The position numbers and the translations under genes are program-made. Below, piece by piece: positions 51,664 through 61,063 of a stretch of DNA of 64,000 nucleotides (positions are counted from its first letter, which is position 1; each line of letters begins with the position of its first letter). Below the pieces are notes generated by a model. That model saw only the letters and a program-made list of their open reading frames with translations, searched no databases and was not told the DNA's origin. Source of the stretch: Catonella sp963545085 (GTDB taxonomy: Bacteria; Bacillota; Clostridia; Lachnospirales; Lachnospiraceae); contig CAUUHV010000008.1 in the NCBI GenBank assembly GCA_963545085.1, positions 14,468 to 78,467 of the forward strand. The letters are read 5' to 3'.

Positions 51664-52932
51664 ATGAGGATTTTGTGGCTTTGCAATGTTATTATCCCGC
51701 AGGCGGCGGCAATGCTCGATATGAAAACGGGAGTGGGCGGCGGTTGGTTAAATCAGCTGTCGGATATATTTGACAAAAGAGAGGATATAGACCTCTGTGT
51801 GATGGCACCTTATCAAAACGAAAACGGATTAACTCATATTACATTTGGAAACGGGAGCAGGTTTTACGGTTTTAAGAAGGCCGTGCCGGAACCTTGGAAA
51901 TATGATGAATCGCTTGAAAAAGTGTTTAAGAGAATAATAAATGAATTTAACCCGGATATAGTGCATATTTTCGGGACCGAGTTTCCGCATTCGCTTGCTA
52001 TGGTACGAGCTTTTAATAATCCGAAGAGAACGATTATTCATATTCAGGGCTTGGTTTCCGCGATAGCAAAGCATTATGAAGCATTTTTGCCGTATGATAC
52101 TGTTAAAAAATACAGTTTCAGAGATTTTATCAAAAGAGATAATATAGCGAATCAGAGAGAGAAATTCAAGAAACGCGGCATATATGAAAAGGAAGCGATA
52201 AAAAAAGTTAATCATGTATTTTATCGTACGGATTGGGACAGGGCCGTTACAAAAGCAATAAATCCGAAGGTTAAGCTTCATTACGCGCAGGAAATGATGA
52301 GAGAGAGATTTTATACGGGCGAATGGCGGTATGAAGAATGTGAGAAATACAGCATATTCATAAGTCAGGGCGGATATCCCGTTAAGGGTCTTCATATAAT
52401 GCTTGAGGCATTAGGGCAAATTAAAAGGGCTTATAAAGATGTTAAATTGTATATAGCCGGCGAGGATATGTTAAAGGAGGAGTCTTTTAAGGATAGGATT
52501 AGAAAAAGCTGTTACGCCAAGTATCTAAAAGAGCTTATAACTGAACGTGAGCTTTTTAAAAATGTGATGTTTACAGGATTCTTAGATGAAGAAGCCATGA
52601 AGTGCAGATATTTAAAAAGTAATGTTTTCGTATCGGCTTCAAGTATTGAAAACTCGCCTAATTCGGTTGCGGAAGCCATGCTCCTCGGAGTTCCGTCTGT
52701 AGTATCTTTTGTGGGAGGTTGTTCGAGCCTTATTACTCATGGAGAAAGCGGATTTTTGTATCAGGCTGACGCACCGTATATGCTTGCGGAGTATGTTTGT
52801 AGAATATTTGAGAGTGCCGAGCTTGCGGAGAAGCTCAGCTTTAAGGAAAAAGAGAGGGCTAAAGAGTTTTATAACAGGGAAAAGATTGTAGACGATATTT
52901 TGAAAGCGTACGGGGAAATGATAAATTTATGA
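51664..52932 (+). CDS. Glycosyltransferase family 4 (GT-B fold)
   Basis: 422 residues. N-terminal Rossmann half (MRILWLCNVIIPQAA, GVGGGWLNQLSD) and C-terminal half with the GT4 pattern SIENSPNSVAEAMLLGVPSVVSFVGG, including the E-x7-E-like region that binds the nucleotide sugar. Cytoplasmic, no membrane helix. It overlaps the following GT2 gene by 4 bp (ATGA), so the two act in one pathway, probably building a surface polysaccharide or glycoconjugate. Sugar and acceptor not inferable. Confidence 0.92.
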   Translation: MRILWLCNVIIPQAAAMLDMKTGVGGGWLNQLSDIFDKREDIDLCVMAPYQNENGLTHITFGNGSRFYGFKKAVPEPWKYDESLEKVFKRIINEFNPDIVHIFGTEFPHSLAMVRAFNNPKRTIIHIQGLVSAIAKHYEAFLPYDTVKKYSFRDFIKRDNIANQREKFKKRGIYEKEAIKKVNHVFYRTDWDRAVTKAINPKVKLHYAQEMMRERFYTGEWRYEECEKYSIFISQGGYPVKGLHIMLEALGQIKRAYKDVKLYIAGEDMLKEESFKDRIRKSCYAKYLKELITERELFKNVMFTGFLDEEAMKCRYLKSNVFVSASSIENSPNSVAEAMLLGVPSVVSFVGGCSSLITHGESGFLYQADAPYMLAEYVCRIFESAELAEKLSFKEKERAKEFYNREKIVDDILKAYGEMINL

Positions 52933-53921
52933 ATAAGGGTTTAATAAGCGTGATTGTTCCGATTTATAATGTTGAAAATTATTTGAAAGAGTGTATAGAG
53001 TCGATAATTTCACAGACCTATACGAACATTGAGCTTATATTGGTGGATGACGGCTCGACAGATAAATCGGGAGAAATTTGCGATAAATATGCTGAAAAGG
53101 ACAAGAGAATTGAAGTAATTCATAAAAAAAACGCGGGTGTGTCCGCTGCAAGAAACACGGGTCTTGAGAGTGCTTCGGGTGAATATATAGCTTTTGTGGA
53201 CAGTGATGATTATATAGATAAAACCATGCTTGAAGTTCTTGCGAATTTGCTTGAAATGAATGAGGCGGATGTTGCGATGTGCGCTTTTGAAAGATTCTCA
53301 GCGCCGAAAACGGAAAAAGGCAACATGGAAATTAAAACGTTTGACAGAGATGAATTGATAGAGTTTTTCGTAAAACGACTGGGAGAGTATTATATTGTAA
53401 ACAGTGTATGGGGAAGGCTATATAAAGCGGAAGTAATAAAGGAATTGAGGTTTAAGGAAGGTCGTATAAATGAAGATATCCTTTATACGGCACAAGTCCT
53501 TTTAAAGGTAAATAAGGCGGTGTATACCTTGGAAAAGCTTTATCATTACAGAGACGGAAGAGAAGGCAGTATAACGGGAGAAAAGGAAAGTATGCTTTCA
53601 ATCGGAGATAAGATATATCTTACAGGGCTGTCAGCTGAAATGTTAAAGAAAAGTGATTATGAAAAGTTTTCGTATATTCATGAGGTTATGGATTTTTTAG
53701 AGGTATCGGAGCTCATATCGGGAAGAGAGAAGGAATTTTATAAGACGTTTCCCGAATACAGGAAGCATATAGGGGCTGCTGTTAAAGGTGCGGTGCTTCG
53801 AACCGATTTGGGAGTTAAAACAAAAATAAGAATTATGCTTGCGTACATGTTTCCGAGGTTTGAAAAAAAGATAACGAGGCTTTATGGAAAAATGAGAACC
53901 GCAGTGAATGTATGCAAGTGA
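52929..53921 (+). CDS. Glycosyltransferase family 2 (GT-A fold)
   Basis: 330 residues. Textbook GT2 start: SVIVPIYNVENYLKECIESI, LVDDGSTDKSGEICDKYA, NAGVSAARNTGL and the metal-binding DSDDYID (about 87-93); the C-terminal 100 residues are helical and basic, probably membrane-associated. ATG overlaps the GT4 stop. Polymer or glycolipid elongation is the likely role together with the GT4 enzyme; no polymerase or flippase gene is nearby. Confidence 0.93.
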   Translation: MNKGLISVIVPIYNVENYLKECIESIISQTYTNIELILVDDGSTDKSGEICDKYAEKDKRIEVIHKKNAGVSAARNTGLESASGEYIAFVDSDDYIDKTMLEVLANLLEMNEADVAMCAFERFSAPKTEKGNMEIKTFDRDELIEFFVKRLGEYYIVNSVWGRLYKAEVIKELRFKEGRINEDILYTAQVLLKVNKAVYTLEKLYHYRDGREGSITGEKESMLSIGDKIYLTGLSAEMLKKSDYEKFSYIHEVMDFLEVSELISGREKEFYKTFPEYRKHIGAAVKGAVLRTDLGVKTKIRIMLAYMFPRFEKKITRLYGKMRTAVNVCK

Positions 53922-54023
53922 AATACTGTGCGCCAAGGTACATGCCATGCTGATTATATAGTTGACTAAGAATTTAAATGTTTCAAAAAAATAAACTGTA
54001 TATAACAGAAGGGAGAATGCCTG

Positions 54024-55934
54024 ATGAAAGATATAAGCTTAAGAAATGTAAAAATCAATGATATTTTTTGGTCACCGCTTAGAAAGCTTGTAAAGGATGT
54101 AGTGATTCCTTATCAGGAAAAAATACTTAATGATGAAATTCCCGGAGTGGAGAAAAGTCACGCGGTAGCCAATTTTAGAATTGCCGCGGGTATGGAAACG
54201 GGAGAATTTTATGGAATGGTATTCCAGGACAGTGATGTAGCGAAGTGGCTTGAAGGAGTTGCGTATTCTTTGACGGTGGAAGAAGATAAGGAGCTTGAAG
54301 CGAGAGCCGACAAGATAATAGATATAATTGAAAAGGCGCAGCAGGAAGACGGTTACCTCAATACTTACTTTACCGTAAAAGAGCCGGAGCACAGATGGCA
54401 AAATTTACAGGAGTGCCATGAGCTTTATTGTGCAGGGCATATGATGGAAGCCGCCGCAGCCTATTATGAGGCGACGGGAAAAGACAGGCTCTTAAAGGTG
54501 ATGGAAAGAATGGCGGATCATATTGACGGGATTTTCGGAGAAGGGAAGAAAGCGGGAATACCGGGACATCAGGAAATTGAAATCGGTTTAATGAAGCTTT
54601 ATCATACTACCGGCAAAGAAAAATACCGGAGCTTGGCGGAGTATTTTATAAATGAGAGAGGCAAGGATCCCGAGTTCTTTAAAAAAGAAGCTAAAAAGCG
54701 CGGGTGGACTCATTTCGGCATGAATCCCGAAGATACCAAGTACAGCCAGTGCTTTGCTCCGGTAAGAAAACAGCAAAATGCCGAGGGACATAGTGTAAGA
54801 GCGGTTTATATGTATACCGCAATGGCGGATTTGGCGCGTGAAACAAATGATAAGGAGCTTCTTGCGGCTTGCGAGGCTTTATGGGATAACATAACGGAAA
54901 AGAGAATGTATATAACCGGAGGAATCGGATCTACAGTGGAAGGAGAGGCATTTTCCATAGATTATGATTTGCCGGGAGATTCAGCTTATTGTGAAACCTG
55001 CGCTTCTATAGGGCTTATTTTCTTCGCACGTGAAATGCTTAATATAAAAGCATCCGGTAAATACGCCGATGTTATGGAAAGAGCTATCTATAACGGAGTT
55101 ATAAGCGGTATGCAGCTTGACGGAAAAAAATTCTTCTATGTGAATCCGCTTGAGGTAAATCCGGGTGTTTCAGGTACTTTACACGGATATAAGCATGTGC
55201 TTCCGGAACGCCCGGGCTGGTATGCGTGTGCCTGCTGCCCTCCTAATGTGGTGCGCCTGCTTACAGCATTTGCAAAATACGCTTGGGGAGAATCCGAGGA
55301 TACAATATATTCGCATCTGTTCGCAGGCGGCGAGGCTGATTTCAAACAGGCAAATATTAAGGTGGAAAGCTGTTATCCTTGGGAAGGAAAGGTTATATAC
55401 ACGGTAAATCCCAAGAAAGATAACGGATTTACCCTTGCAATCCATATTCCTTTCGGAGTTAAGAATATAAAAATTGTTTCGGGAGGAGCGGAAGTATCCG
55501 AGGATGAGATTAAAGACGGATATTTGTATATAAATAAAGATTGGAAAACGGATGATAAGGTGGAGCTTACCTTTGATATGCCGGTTAAAAAAATACGCAG
55601 CAATACCTTGGTAAGATATAACATCGGAAAGGTGGCGCTTAGTCGCGGATCTATCGTGTATTGCTTCGAGGGAGTCGATAACGGTGAAAATTTACAGGAG
55701 CTCTGTATACCGAGCGCGGGAGAGATTTCATGTGAATATGCTGAGGAAGCGCCGCTTGCAGGTATGGTTACCTTAAATGTCGCGGGGATCAGACGTGCCT
55801 ATCATTCGTCTCTATATACCGAAGAAATGCCTGAATTTAAGAAGACCGAAATGAAAGCGATTCCTTACTTTACCTGGGGCAACAGAGGGATTAATAAGAT
55901 GAGGGTATGGATGCCTGAGATATATAACAGTTAA
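54024..55934 (+). CDS. Glycoside hydrolase family 127 (beta-L-arabinofuranosidase)
   Basis: 636 residues, GH127 length, no signal peptide, so cytoplasmic. Opening VKINDIFWSPLRKLVKDVVIPYQ and the zinc/catalytic residues are visible: glutamate in GSTVEGEAFSIDYDLPGDSAYCETCASIG with its cysteines, and the cysteine pair in YACACCPPNVVRLL, matching the Glu-Cys3-zinc centre of Bifidobacterium HypBA1. Removes beta-L-arabinofuranose from arabino-oligosaccharides such as hydroxyproline-linked or pectin-related glycans. ATG behind GAAGGGAGAATGCCTG. It is a single gene here, without a transporter. Confidence 0.94.
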   Translation: MKDISLRNVKINDIFWSPLRKLVKDVVIPYQEKILNDEIPGVEKSHAVANFRIAAGMETGEFYGMVFQDSDVAKWLEGVAYSLTVEEDKELEARADKIIDIIEKAQQEDGYLNTYFTVKEPEHRWQNLQECHELYCAGHMMEAAAAYYEATGKDRLLKVMERMADHIDGIFGEGKKAGIPGHQEIEIGLMKLYHTTGKEKYRSLAEYFINERGKDPEFFKKEAKKRGWTHFGMNPEDTKYSQCFAPVRKQQNAEGHSVRAVYMYTAMADLARETNDKELLAACEALWDNITEKRMYITGGIGSTVEGEAFSIDYDLPGDSAYCETCASIGLIFFAREMLNIKASGKYADVMERAIYNGVISGMQLDGKKFFYVNPLEVNPGVSGTLHGYKHVLPERPGWYACACCPPNVVRLLTAFAKYAWGESEDTIYSHLFAGGEADFKQANIKVESCYPWEGKVIYTVNPKKDNGFTLAIHIPFGVKNIKIVSGGAEVSEDEIKDGYLYINKDWKTDDKVELTFDMPVKKIRSNTLVRYNIGKVALSRGSIVYCFEGVDNGENLQELCIPSAGEISCEYAEEAPLAGMVTLNVAGIRRAYHSSLYTEEMPEFKKTEMKAIPYFTWGNRGINKMRVWMPEIYNS

Positions 55935-55950
55935 AAGATAAGTAATCCGA

Positions 55951-56001
55951 GCCGGAATTATTCATAAAATAGTTCTAATTTATATATATGAATAATTTGG
56001 C
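55951..56001. repeat. Dispersed intergenic inverted repeat downstream of GH127
   Basis: GCCGGAATTATTCATA (55951-55966) and TATGAATAATTTGGC (55987-56001) are inverted copies differing at two positions, with a 20-bp centre. As RNA it would form a long stem and may serve as the GH127 terminator, although no T-run follows. Confidence 0.6.
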
Positions 56002-56099
56002 TTTAATTATAAAAAAATAAAGAAAAATTCAAAATTGATTAAAATATAGTAAAAATATTAAATTATTTATAATAAATAGCTTTAAAGCAAAAATAGGAA

Positions 56100-56257
56100 T
56101 TGATAAAGATAAATTGCCTTATGGAGATGCAATACTTCCGAGTACAGGAAGTGAAAGCGCGTTAATGTATTATGCAGGCGGAGCCGTACTGCTTATTCTT
56201 AGAGCGACATTTCGTGATAAAAGGAGAGTAATTATCCGAAATTACGAAATGAGATAA
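56100..56257 (+). pseudogene. Decayed 3' end of an LPXTG surface protein
   Basis: An open stretch without a start codon encodes GIDKDKLPYGDAILPSTGSE, that is an LPSTG sortase motif (56135-56149), followed by a short hydrophobic run (ALMYYAGGAVLLILRA) and a basic tail (RDKRR) before a stop at 56255-56257. This is the standard sortase-anchoring end of a Gram-positive wall protein, but the upstream sequence is AT-rich non-coding with stops and no protein body. A real intrinsic terminator follows. I read it as the surviving tail of a deleted surface-protein gene. Confidence 0.7.
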
Positions 56258-56270
56258 AGTAATAAAAATG

Positions 56271-56307
56271 AGCTGTGAAGAAATGAGATTTCTTTGCGGC
56301 TTTTTTT
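56271..56307 (+). terminator. Intrinsic terminator behind the LPXTG remnant
   Basis: AGCTGTGAAGAAAT (56271-56284) pairs with ATTTCTTTGCGGC plus T (56288-56301) through G-U pairs, loop GAG, then a run of Ts. It would have ended transcription of the lost surface-protein gene. Confidence 0.75.
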
Positions 56308-56322
56308 AAAAGAAAAACAGTA

Positions 56323-56373
56323 TTGACAATCATTATCAAAACTGATATTCTTTAGTAAACGGCGTTTACTAAA
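56323..56373 (+). promoter_or_regulatory. Promoter with Fur-box-like site and TetR-type palindrome
   Basis: -35 TTGACA (56323-56328), 17-bp spacer, -10 TATTCT (56346-56351). TGACAATCATTATCA (56324-56338) matches the 7-1-7 Fur consensus TGATAATNATTATCA at all but one fixed position and covers the -35. Directly after the -10 a perfect palindrome, TTTAGTAAAC-GGC-GTTTACTAAA (56351-56373), occupies the start site, where TetR-family autorepressors bind. Both assignments are by consensus only. Confidence 0.7.
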
Positions 56374-56397
56374 ACTGAAACCTGAAAGGAGAAGTCG

Positions 56398-57033
56398 GTG
56401 CCTAAGGATAAAACGGATTCACATATTCTTATACTTGAGAATGCCAAAAAGGAATTTTTGATGTTAGGATTTGAGAAAGCGTCAATGCGCTCTATAGCAA
56501 AAAAGTCGGGGCTTACGGGAGGGGCGCTTTACAAACACTTTAAGAGTAAGGAGGATATGTTCAATGCCTTGGTGGAACCGGCTTATTCGGGAATTTTCAG
56601 ACTGTTTGACCAATATACGGGTTCGGTTATGGAAGATATGAAAAAAAATCCTGATGAGCTTTCTAAGGATTCAGTAGAAGGAACTAAGGCGGTATTTTCT
56701 TTCGTTTATGAAAATTTTGATGAATTCAGGCTTATGTTCAACTGCTCGGCGGGAACCAAGTTTGAGAATATAAGAGAAGCAATAGTTGATATTGAGGTAA
56801 AATCCACAAAATTATTTATTGAAAACGCGAAAAAAAACGGTTTTACCCTTAATGAAATTTCAGATAATGAAATTCATATTTTTGCGACTATGTCGCTCAC
56901 TCCGATGTTCGAGGTTATAACTCACGGCTATGAATATGATGAGGCGGTGAGAATAGTGGAGTTGATGTCACAGGCACAAAATTACGCATGGGAGAAAATC
57001 ATAAATCTTAGAAAAAATGACATACCGACTTGA
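56398..57033 (+). CDS. TetR/AcrR family transcriptional regulator
   Basis: 211 residues. N-terminal helix-turn-helix (SMRSIAKKSGLTGGALYKHFKSKEDMFNAL, about 22-52) and a helical ligand domain. GTG start six bases after AGGAG. It most likely represses its own promoter and the two ABC transporter genes downstream through the palindromes at 56351-56373 and about 57097-57110. The effector is unknown. Confidence 0.93.
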   Translation: MPKDKTDSHILILENAKKEFLMLGFEKASMRSIAKKSGLTGGALYKHFKSKEDMFNALVEPAYSGIFRLFDQYTGSVMEDMKKNPDELSKDSVEGTKAVFSFVYENFDEFRLMFNCSAGTKFENIREAIVDIEVKSTKLFIENAKKNGFTLNEISDNEIHIFATMSLTPMFEVITHGYEYDEAVRIVELMSQAQNYAWEKIINLRKNDIPT

Positions 57034-57096
57034 ACACTTTAAAAACATATCACAATCTCCGCAATGAGGCGTGTTCACATCTTGCGGGCAAGAGTA

Positions 57097-57130
57097 AGTA
57101 AACAAGTTTAAAAAATGATTACCAATCTCA
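57097..57130 (+). promoter_or_regulatory. Second operator-like and Fur-like sites before the ABC genes
   Basis: AGTAAAC-AA-GTTTA (57097-57110) repeats the half-sites of the TetR-type palindrome, and TGATTACCAATCTCA (57116-57130) is a weaker Fur-like match (10 of 14 fixed positions). Both lie in the 130-bp gap between the regulator and the first transporter gene. Confidence 0.35.
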
Positions 57131-57163
57131 AATTATTAGAGGAACATCGAGGAGGACAAAAGG

Positions 57164-58879
57164 GTGAGAGTTTTAAAAAATCATACCGGACAGATTGTTT
57201 TTTCGGTTATAACGGCAATAATAGGGGTTGCGTTAAGCGTAATGCCATATTATGTCGTGGCGGACATAATTGTGAAGATAACGGGCGGGGATAAGGTGTT
57301 TTCAAATTACCTAAATGATTTGATAATGATTTTGGCAGGATTTATTTTAGGCATTATTTTTCATGAGATATCGACTTTAACTTCACATAATCTTGCTTTT
57401 CGTATTATAGAAAGCGAAAGGAAAGCGCTTACGGGAAAGCTTGGCAGGCTTTCCATGGGAGAAATAGAGAAAAAGAGCAGCGGTCAGTGGTCGCAGTTTA
57501 TGGTGGAAACTCTTGATAAATTGGAGCAGCCTATTGCACACGTGATTCCCGAAGTGCTTGCGAATGTGATTATACCTGTTGTAATAGTGATAATTATTTT
57601 TACTCTTGACTGGCGTGTGGGAGTGGCAAACCTTTTGACGCTTCCTTTAGGATTATTTTTCTCAATGCTTATGATGTCCGGTTATAAAGAGAGGTCGGAG
57701 CGCTACCAGGCGGCTTCAAAGGCTATGAATACGAGTGTTGTGGAATATATAAGGGGTATTCAGGTAATTAAGGCGTTTAATATGTCGGCTTCTTCTTACG
57801 GAAAATTCAAAGAGGCGGTAAATAATAATAAGGACGCGATGCTCGACTGGTATCTGCACGTCTGCTTTGCGACTACGGCTACTATGGAAACTTTGCCGTC
57901 CTCGCTTTTATTCGTACTGCCTACGGTTTTTTATCTTTATATGACGGGCGGTATTACGGTAAGTGTGCTTATTATGACAATTCTTCTTTCTTACGCATCA
58001 TACAGACCTCTTATAAAAGCTATGAGCCATGCCGACACTATGGCAAATATCGGAGTTATTTTAAACGAGATAGGTAAGGTGATGGAGCTTCCCGAGTTAA
58101 AACGCGGAAATAAGGAGCTTCCGGTATCTTCTTATGACGTAAGGTTTGAAAATGTGAGTTTCGGTTATGATAAGGATAAAAAAGTATTTGAAAATCTTTC
58201 ATTTACTGCAAAGGAAAAGAAGCTTACCGCCATAGTGGGTTATTCGGGAGGAGGAAAATCCACAATAGCAAAGCTTATAGCGGGATTTTGGAACGCTAAT
58301 TCGGGGCATATCTATATAGGAGGCGCGGATTTATCGGAAATGCCTTTAAATCAGAATATGGAGCTTGTAACCTATGTTTCGCAGGAGAATTTCCTTTTCA
58401 GAAAAAGCATTTTGGAGAATATGAGATACGCAAAACCGGACGCGACTTCGGAAGAAGTGGAAAATGCATGTAAAAAAGCAAGTTGTCATGATTTTATAAT
58501 GAGTCTGCCTGACGGATATAATACGGTTTTAGGCGATGCGGGAGATACTCTTTCCGGAGGAGAAAGACAGCGAATAACTATAGCGAGGGCTCTCCTTAAG
58601 GACAGTCCTATAGTACTTTTAGACGAAGCTACGGCATATTCCGATCCGGATAATGAGGCGGAAATTCAGAAGTCGATAAATGAGCTTATTAAGAGTAAAA
58701 CCGTTATAATGATAGCACATAGGCTTTCCACCATATTACACGCCGACAATATTCTTGTTATAAACGAAGGAAGACTTGAAAATCAGGGAACTCATGAGGA
58801 ACTTCTTAGGAAAAGTCCCGTTTATAAAGAATTGTGGAACGCTCATATAGGAAATTCGGAAGAAGAGGAGGCAAGGTGA
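57164..58879 (+). CDS. ABC transporter, fused permease-ATPase, half 1 (IrtA/YbtP-like)
   Basis: 571 residues: six transmembrane helices (to ~300) and a nucleotide-binding domain with Walker A GYSGGGKST, signature LSGGERQR, Walker B PIVLLDEATAYSDP and H-loop. GTG start behind GAGGAGGACAAAAG. Pairs with the next gene to form a heterodimer. The exporter-fold pair next to a TetR regulator and a Fur-box-like site resembles the IrtAB/YbtPQ group, which import ferric siderophores despite the exporter fold; drug or peptide export is the alternative. Confidence 0.88.
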   Translation: MRVLKNHTGQIVFSVITAIIGVALSVMPYYVVADIIVKITGGDKVFSNYLNDLIMILAGFILGIIFHEISTLTSHNLAFRIIESERKALTGKLGRLSMGEIEKKSSGQWSQFMVETLDKLEQPIAHVIPEVLANVIIPVVIVIIIFTLDWRVGVANLLTLPLGLFFSMLMMSGYKERSERYQAASKAMNTSVVEYIRGIQVIKAFNMSASSYGKFKEAVNNNKDAMLDWYLHVCFATTATMETLPSSLLFVLPTVFYLYMTGGITVSVLIMTILLSYASYRPLIKAMSHADTMANIGVILNEIGKVMELPELKRGNKELPVSSYDVRFENVSFGYDKDKKVFENLSFTAKEKKLTAIVGYSGGGKSTIAKLIAGFWNANSGHIYIGGADLSEMPLNQNMELVTYVSQENFLFRKSILENMRYAKPDATSEEVENACKKASCHDFIMSLPDGYNTVLGDAGDTLSGGERQRITIARALLKDSPIVLLDEATAYSDPDNEAEIQKSINELIKSKTVIMIAHRLSTILHADNILVINEGRLENQGTHEELLRKSPVYKELWNAHIGNSEEEEAR

Positions 58880-58880
58880 A

Positions 58881-60629
58881 ATGAGAGAATTGACGCGTAA
58901 GCTCTATTTTGTCGCCGGAGAACAGTCGAAGCGCATTACGAAAATGCTTATTTTCGGAACTTTAAAATCTTTTTTTGAAGGTTTTGTACTGGGTGGAATT
59001 TTATTTCTTTTAATGAAAATGTGTGAAAATATATTTGAAAACAGAGCGGTTACGATGAATGATATATATATTGTAGCGGCTATTGAAGCTTTAGCGGTAG
59101 TAGGAAAAATTATTTTCGGCTATCTTGCGGATAAGAATAAAAATACCGCTTCCTACAGTTTGGGAGCGGAAAACAGGCTGATTGTCGGCGACAGATTAAA
59201 AAAGGTGAATATGGGCTATTTTAACGACAACAGACTCGGAGATATTTCGGGAAGAGTGTCTACAGCCGTTACAGAACTTGAAACTATAGGAGTTTTTATA
59301 ATAACGGCATTGATTACCGGGACTATACAGACCGTTATAATGGGACTTTTTATTCTTCCGTTCGATATTATTACCGGTCTTATAATTTTAGCCACTATTT
59401 TTATAGGTATTGTAATAAATTCTTTAGTACAGAATAAAGCGGATAAATTGACAAGCGTGCTTTTAAAAATAAAGATAAAATTGAGCGCGGATACTCTTGA
59501 ATATGTAAAGGGAATAAGCGTACTTAAGGCTTTCGGCAAGAATAAAGAAGCGGCAAAAGATCTTCATGACAGTATTTCGGAAACAAGAAAAGGCTTTCTT
59601 GACATAGAAAAAGTGATGGCGCCGATTCAACTTTTATATTTATCGGTGTTTAAATTGGGTACAGCCATAATAATAGGAGTTTCACTTCTTCGTTTTATAA
59701 ACGGAAGTCTTGACGCTAAAAAGGCGATTATGTTAATTACCGCAAGCTTTGTGGTATTTTCGGGTATAGAAATGATAGGCGGAATGCAAAATTTAAAAGG
59801 AATAGCCGTACAGGATCTTGAGTCCGTATTAAAACTTCGTTCCCTGCCTACGATTGAGGAGGGTGAGTTTACGGAAATTAAAAATTCCTCAGTCGAGCTT
59901 AAAAACGTGAGATTTTCTTATGGTAACGGTGAACTATTTAACAATCTGAATTTAACAATTCCTGCCGGAAAAACAACAGCTATAGTGGGCTTTTCGGGAA
60001 GCGGAAAAACCACGCTCTGCAATCTGGCTTCGAGGTTTTGGGATGTGACGGGCGGAGAGGTGCTTGTGGACGGAAAAAATGTGAAATCTTTTAATTATGA
60101 CGCATTTTTGTCAAACTTTACCTTTGTGTTTCAGGATGTGTATTTATTTGACGATACAATCAGAAATAATATTAAATTCGGAAATCCGAATGCTTCCGAT
60201 GAAGATATGATAGAGGTGGCGAAACGGGCAAGATGTCACGATTTTATAATGAAGCTTAAGGACGGATACGATACCGTTTTGGAAGAGGGAGGAGCCAATC
60301 TTTCGGGAGGAGAGCGTCAGAGAATCTCAATCGCGAGAGCGATGCTTAAGCAGAGTAAAATAGTAATTTTAGATGAAGCTACCTCGAGCATAGATCCTGA
60401 AAATGAGAAGCAGCTTTTACAGGCTCTTGACAATCTTTTAAAGGATAAAACGACGGTAGTTATAGCCCATAAACTGAACACGATTAAAAACGCGGATAAA
60501 ATTGTGGTACTTGAAAAAGGAGGCATCGAGAGCACCGGAACTCATACGGAGCTTATGGAAAAATCTGCGATTTATCGTAACTTCATAGCGTACAGAGAGA
60601 GAGCCGATAAGTGGGAGCTTGGGGTGTAG
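58881..60629 (+). CDS. ABC transporter, fused permease-ATPase, half 2 (IrtB/YbtQ-like)
   Basis: 582 residues: transmembrane domain of six helices (to ~310), then an ATPase domain with Walker A GFSGSGKTT, signature LSGGERQR, Walker B KIVILDEATSSIDP and H-loop VIAHKLNTI. Both catalytic sites of the heterodimer look intact. The ATG is one base after the partner's stop, with GAGGAGGCAAGG as ribosome site, so the halves are translationally coupled. Function as for the partner. Confidence 0.88.
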   Translation: MRELTRKLYFVAGEQSKRITKMLIFGTLKSFFEGFVLGGILFLLMKMCENIFENRAVTMNDIYIVAAIEALAVVGKIIFGYLADKNKNTASYSLGAENRLIVGDRLKKVNMGYFNDNRLGDISGRVSTAVTELETIGVFIITALITGTIQTVIMGLFILPFDIITGLIILATIFIGIVINSLVQNKADKLTSVLLKIKIKLSADTLEYVKGISVLKAFGKNKEAAKDLHDSISETRKGFLDIEKVMAPIQLLYLSVFKLGTAIIIGVSLLRFINGSLDAKKAIMLITASFVVFSGIEMIGGMQNLKGIAVQDLESVLKLRSLPTIEEGEFTEIKNSSVELKNVRFSYGNGELFNNLNLTIPAGKTTAIVGFSGSGKTTLCNLASRFWDVTGGEVLVDGKNVKSFNYDAFLSNFTFVFQDVYLFDDTIRNNIKFGNPNASDEDMIEVAKRARCHDFIMKLKDGYDTVLEEGGANLSGGERQRISIARAMLKQSKIVILDEATSSIDPENEKQLLQALDNLLKDKTTVVIAHKLNTIKNADKIVVLEKGGIESTGTHTELMEKSAIYRNFIAYRERADKWELGV

Positions 60630-60740
60630 GGTGGATATACCGACTAAAACGGAGGGATATTTACCGGGCATAAAGAAGCTGTGCCGCTCGGGCTCTCGAG
60701 TTTGACGTTCTGTTTTTGGAAAGAAATAAGGAATAGAATT

Positions 60741-60830
60741 ATGTCAAAGAAAGAATCGAATTTTCAAAAGAAGGTCGTGAGTCCGGGATATCGGGGGAAA
60801 GAGATTTTCAAGCCGTTAAAAACCGGTTGA
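60741..60830 (+). CDS. Possible 29-residue peptide
   Basis: ATG seven bases after AAGGA opens a 29-codon frame (MSKKESNFQKKVVSPGYRGK...) rich in lysine. It lies in a 480-bp region that otherwise looks decayed, so it may be chance or a piece of the same lost gene as the metallo-beta-lactamase fragment. Confidence 0.2.
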   Translation: MSKKESNFQKKVVSPGYRGKEIFKPLKTG

Positions 60831-60838
60831 ATTGATGA

Positions 60839-60985
60839 GCGTGTAGCTTGCTTCTGCTTTCGGACGGGCAGATTTTAGATATCGACGGAATTAAAATCGA
60901 ATGTATTTTATGCCCCGGTCACACTTGGGGACATATGGTCTATCTGATTGATGGTGAATATCTGTTAATGAAAATACAAGAATAA
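60839..60985 (+). pseudogene. Fragment of a metallo-beta-lactamase-fold hydrolase
   Basis: Without any start codon, the frame reads LLLSDGQILDIDGIKIECIL followed by CPGHTWGHMVYLIDGEYLLM and a stop. The PGHTxGHMVYLID segment is the typical strand and metal-histidine motif of MBL-fold hydrolases, but the upstream HxHxDH motif and the downstream half are absent and a stop (TGA) lies in frame just before the fragment. A remnant of a deleted gene. Confidence 0.65.
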
Positions 60986-61063
60986 TAACGTATTTCTCAG
61001 GACAGGTTATAAATATGTGCTGTTTTAGATGACAAAATGTGTCTTATCAGAATGCGATAGATT

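Noticed and set aside
51829..52395. 188-codon antisense frame in the GT4 gene
   Set aside because: Overlaps a confident glycosyltransferase on the other strand; no family resemblance and no plausible start signal.
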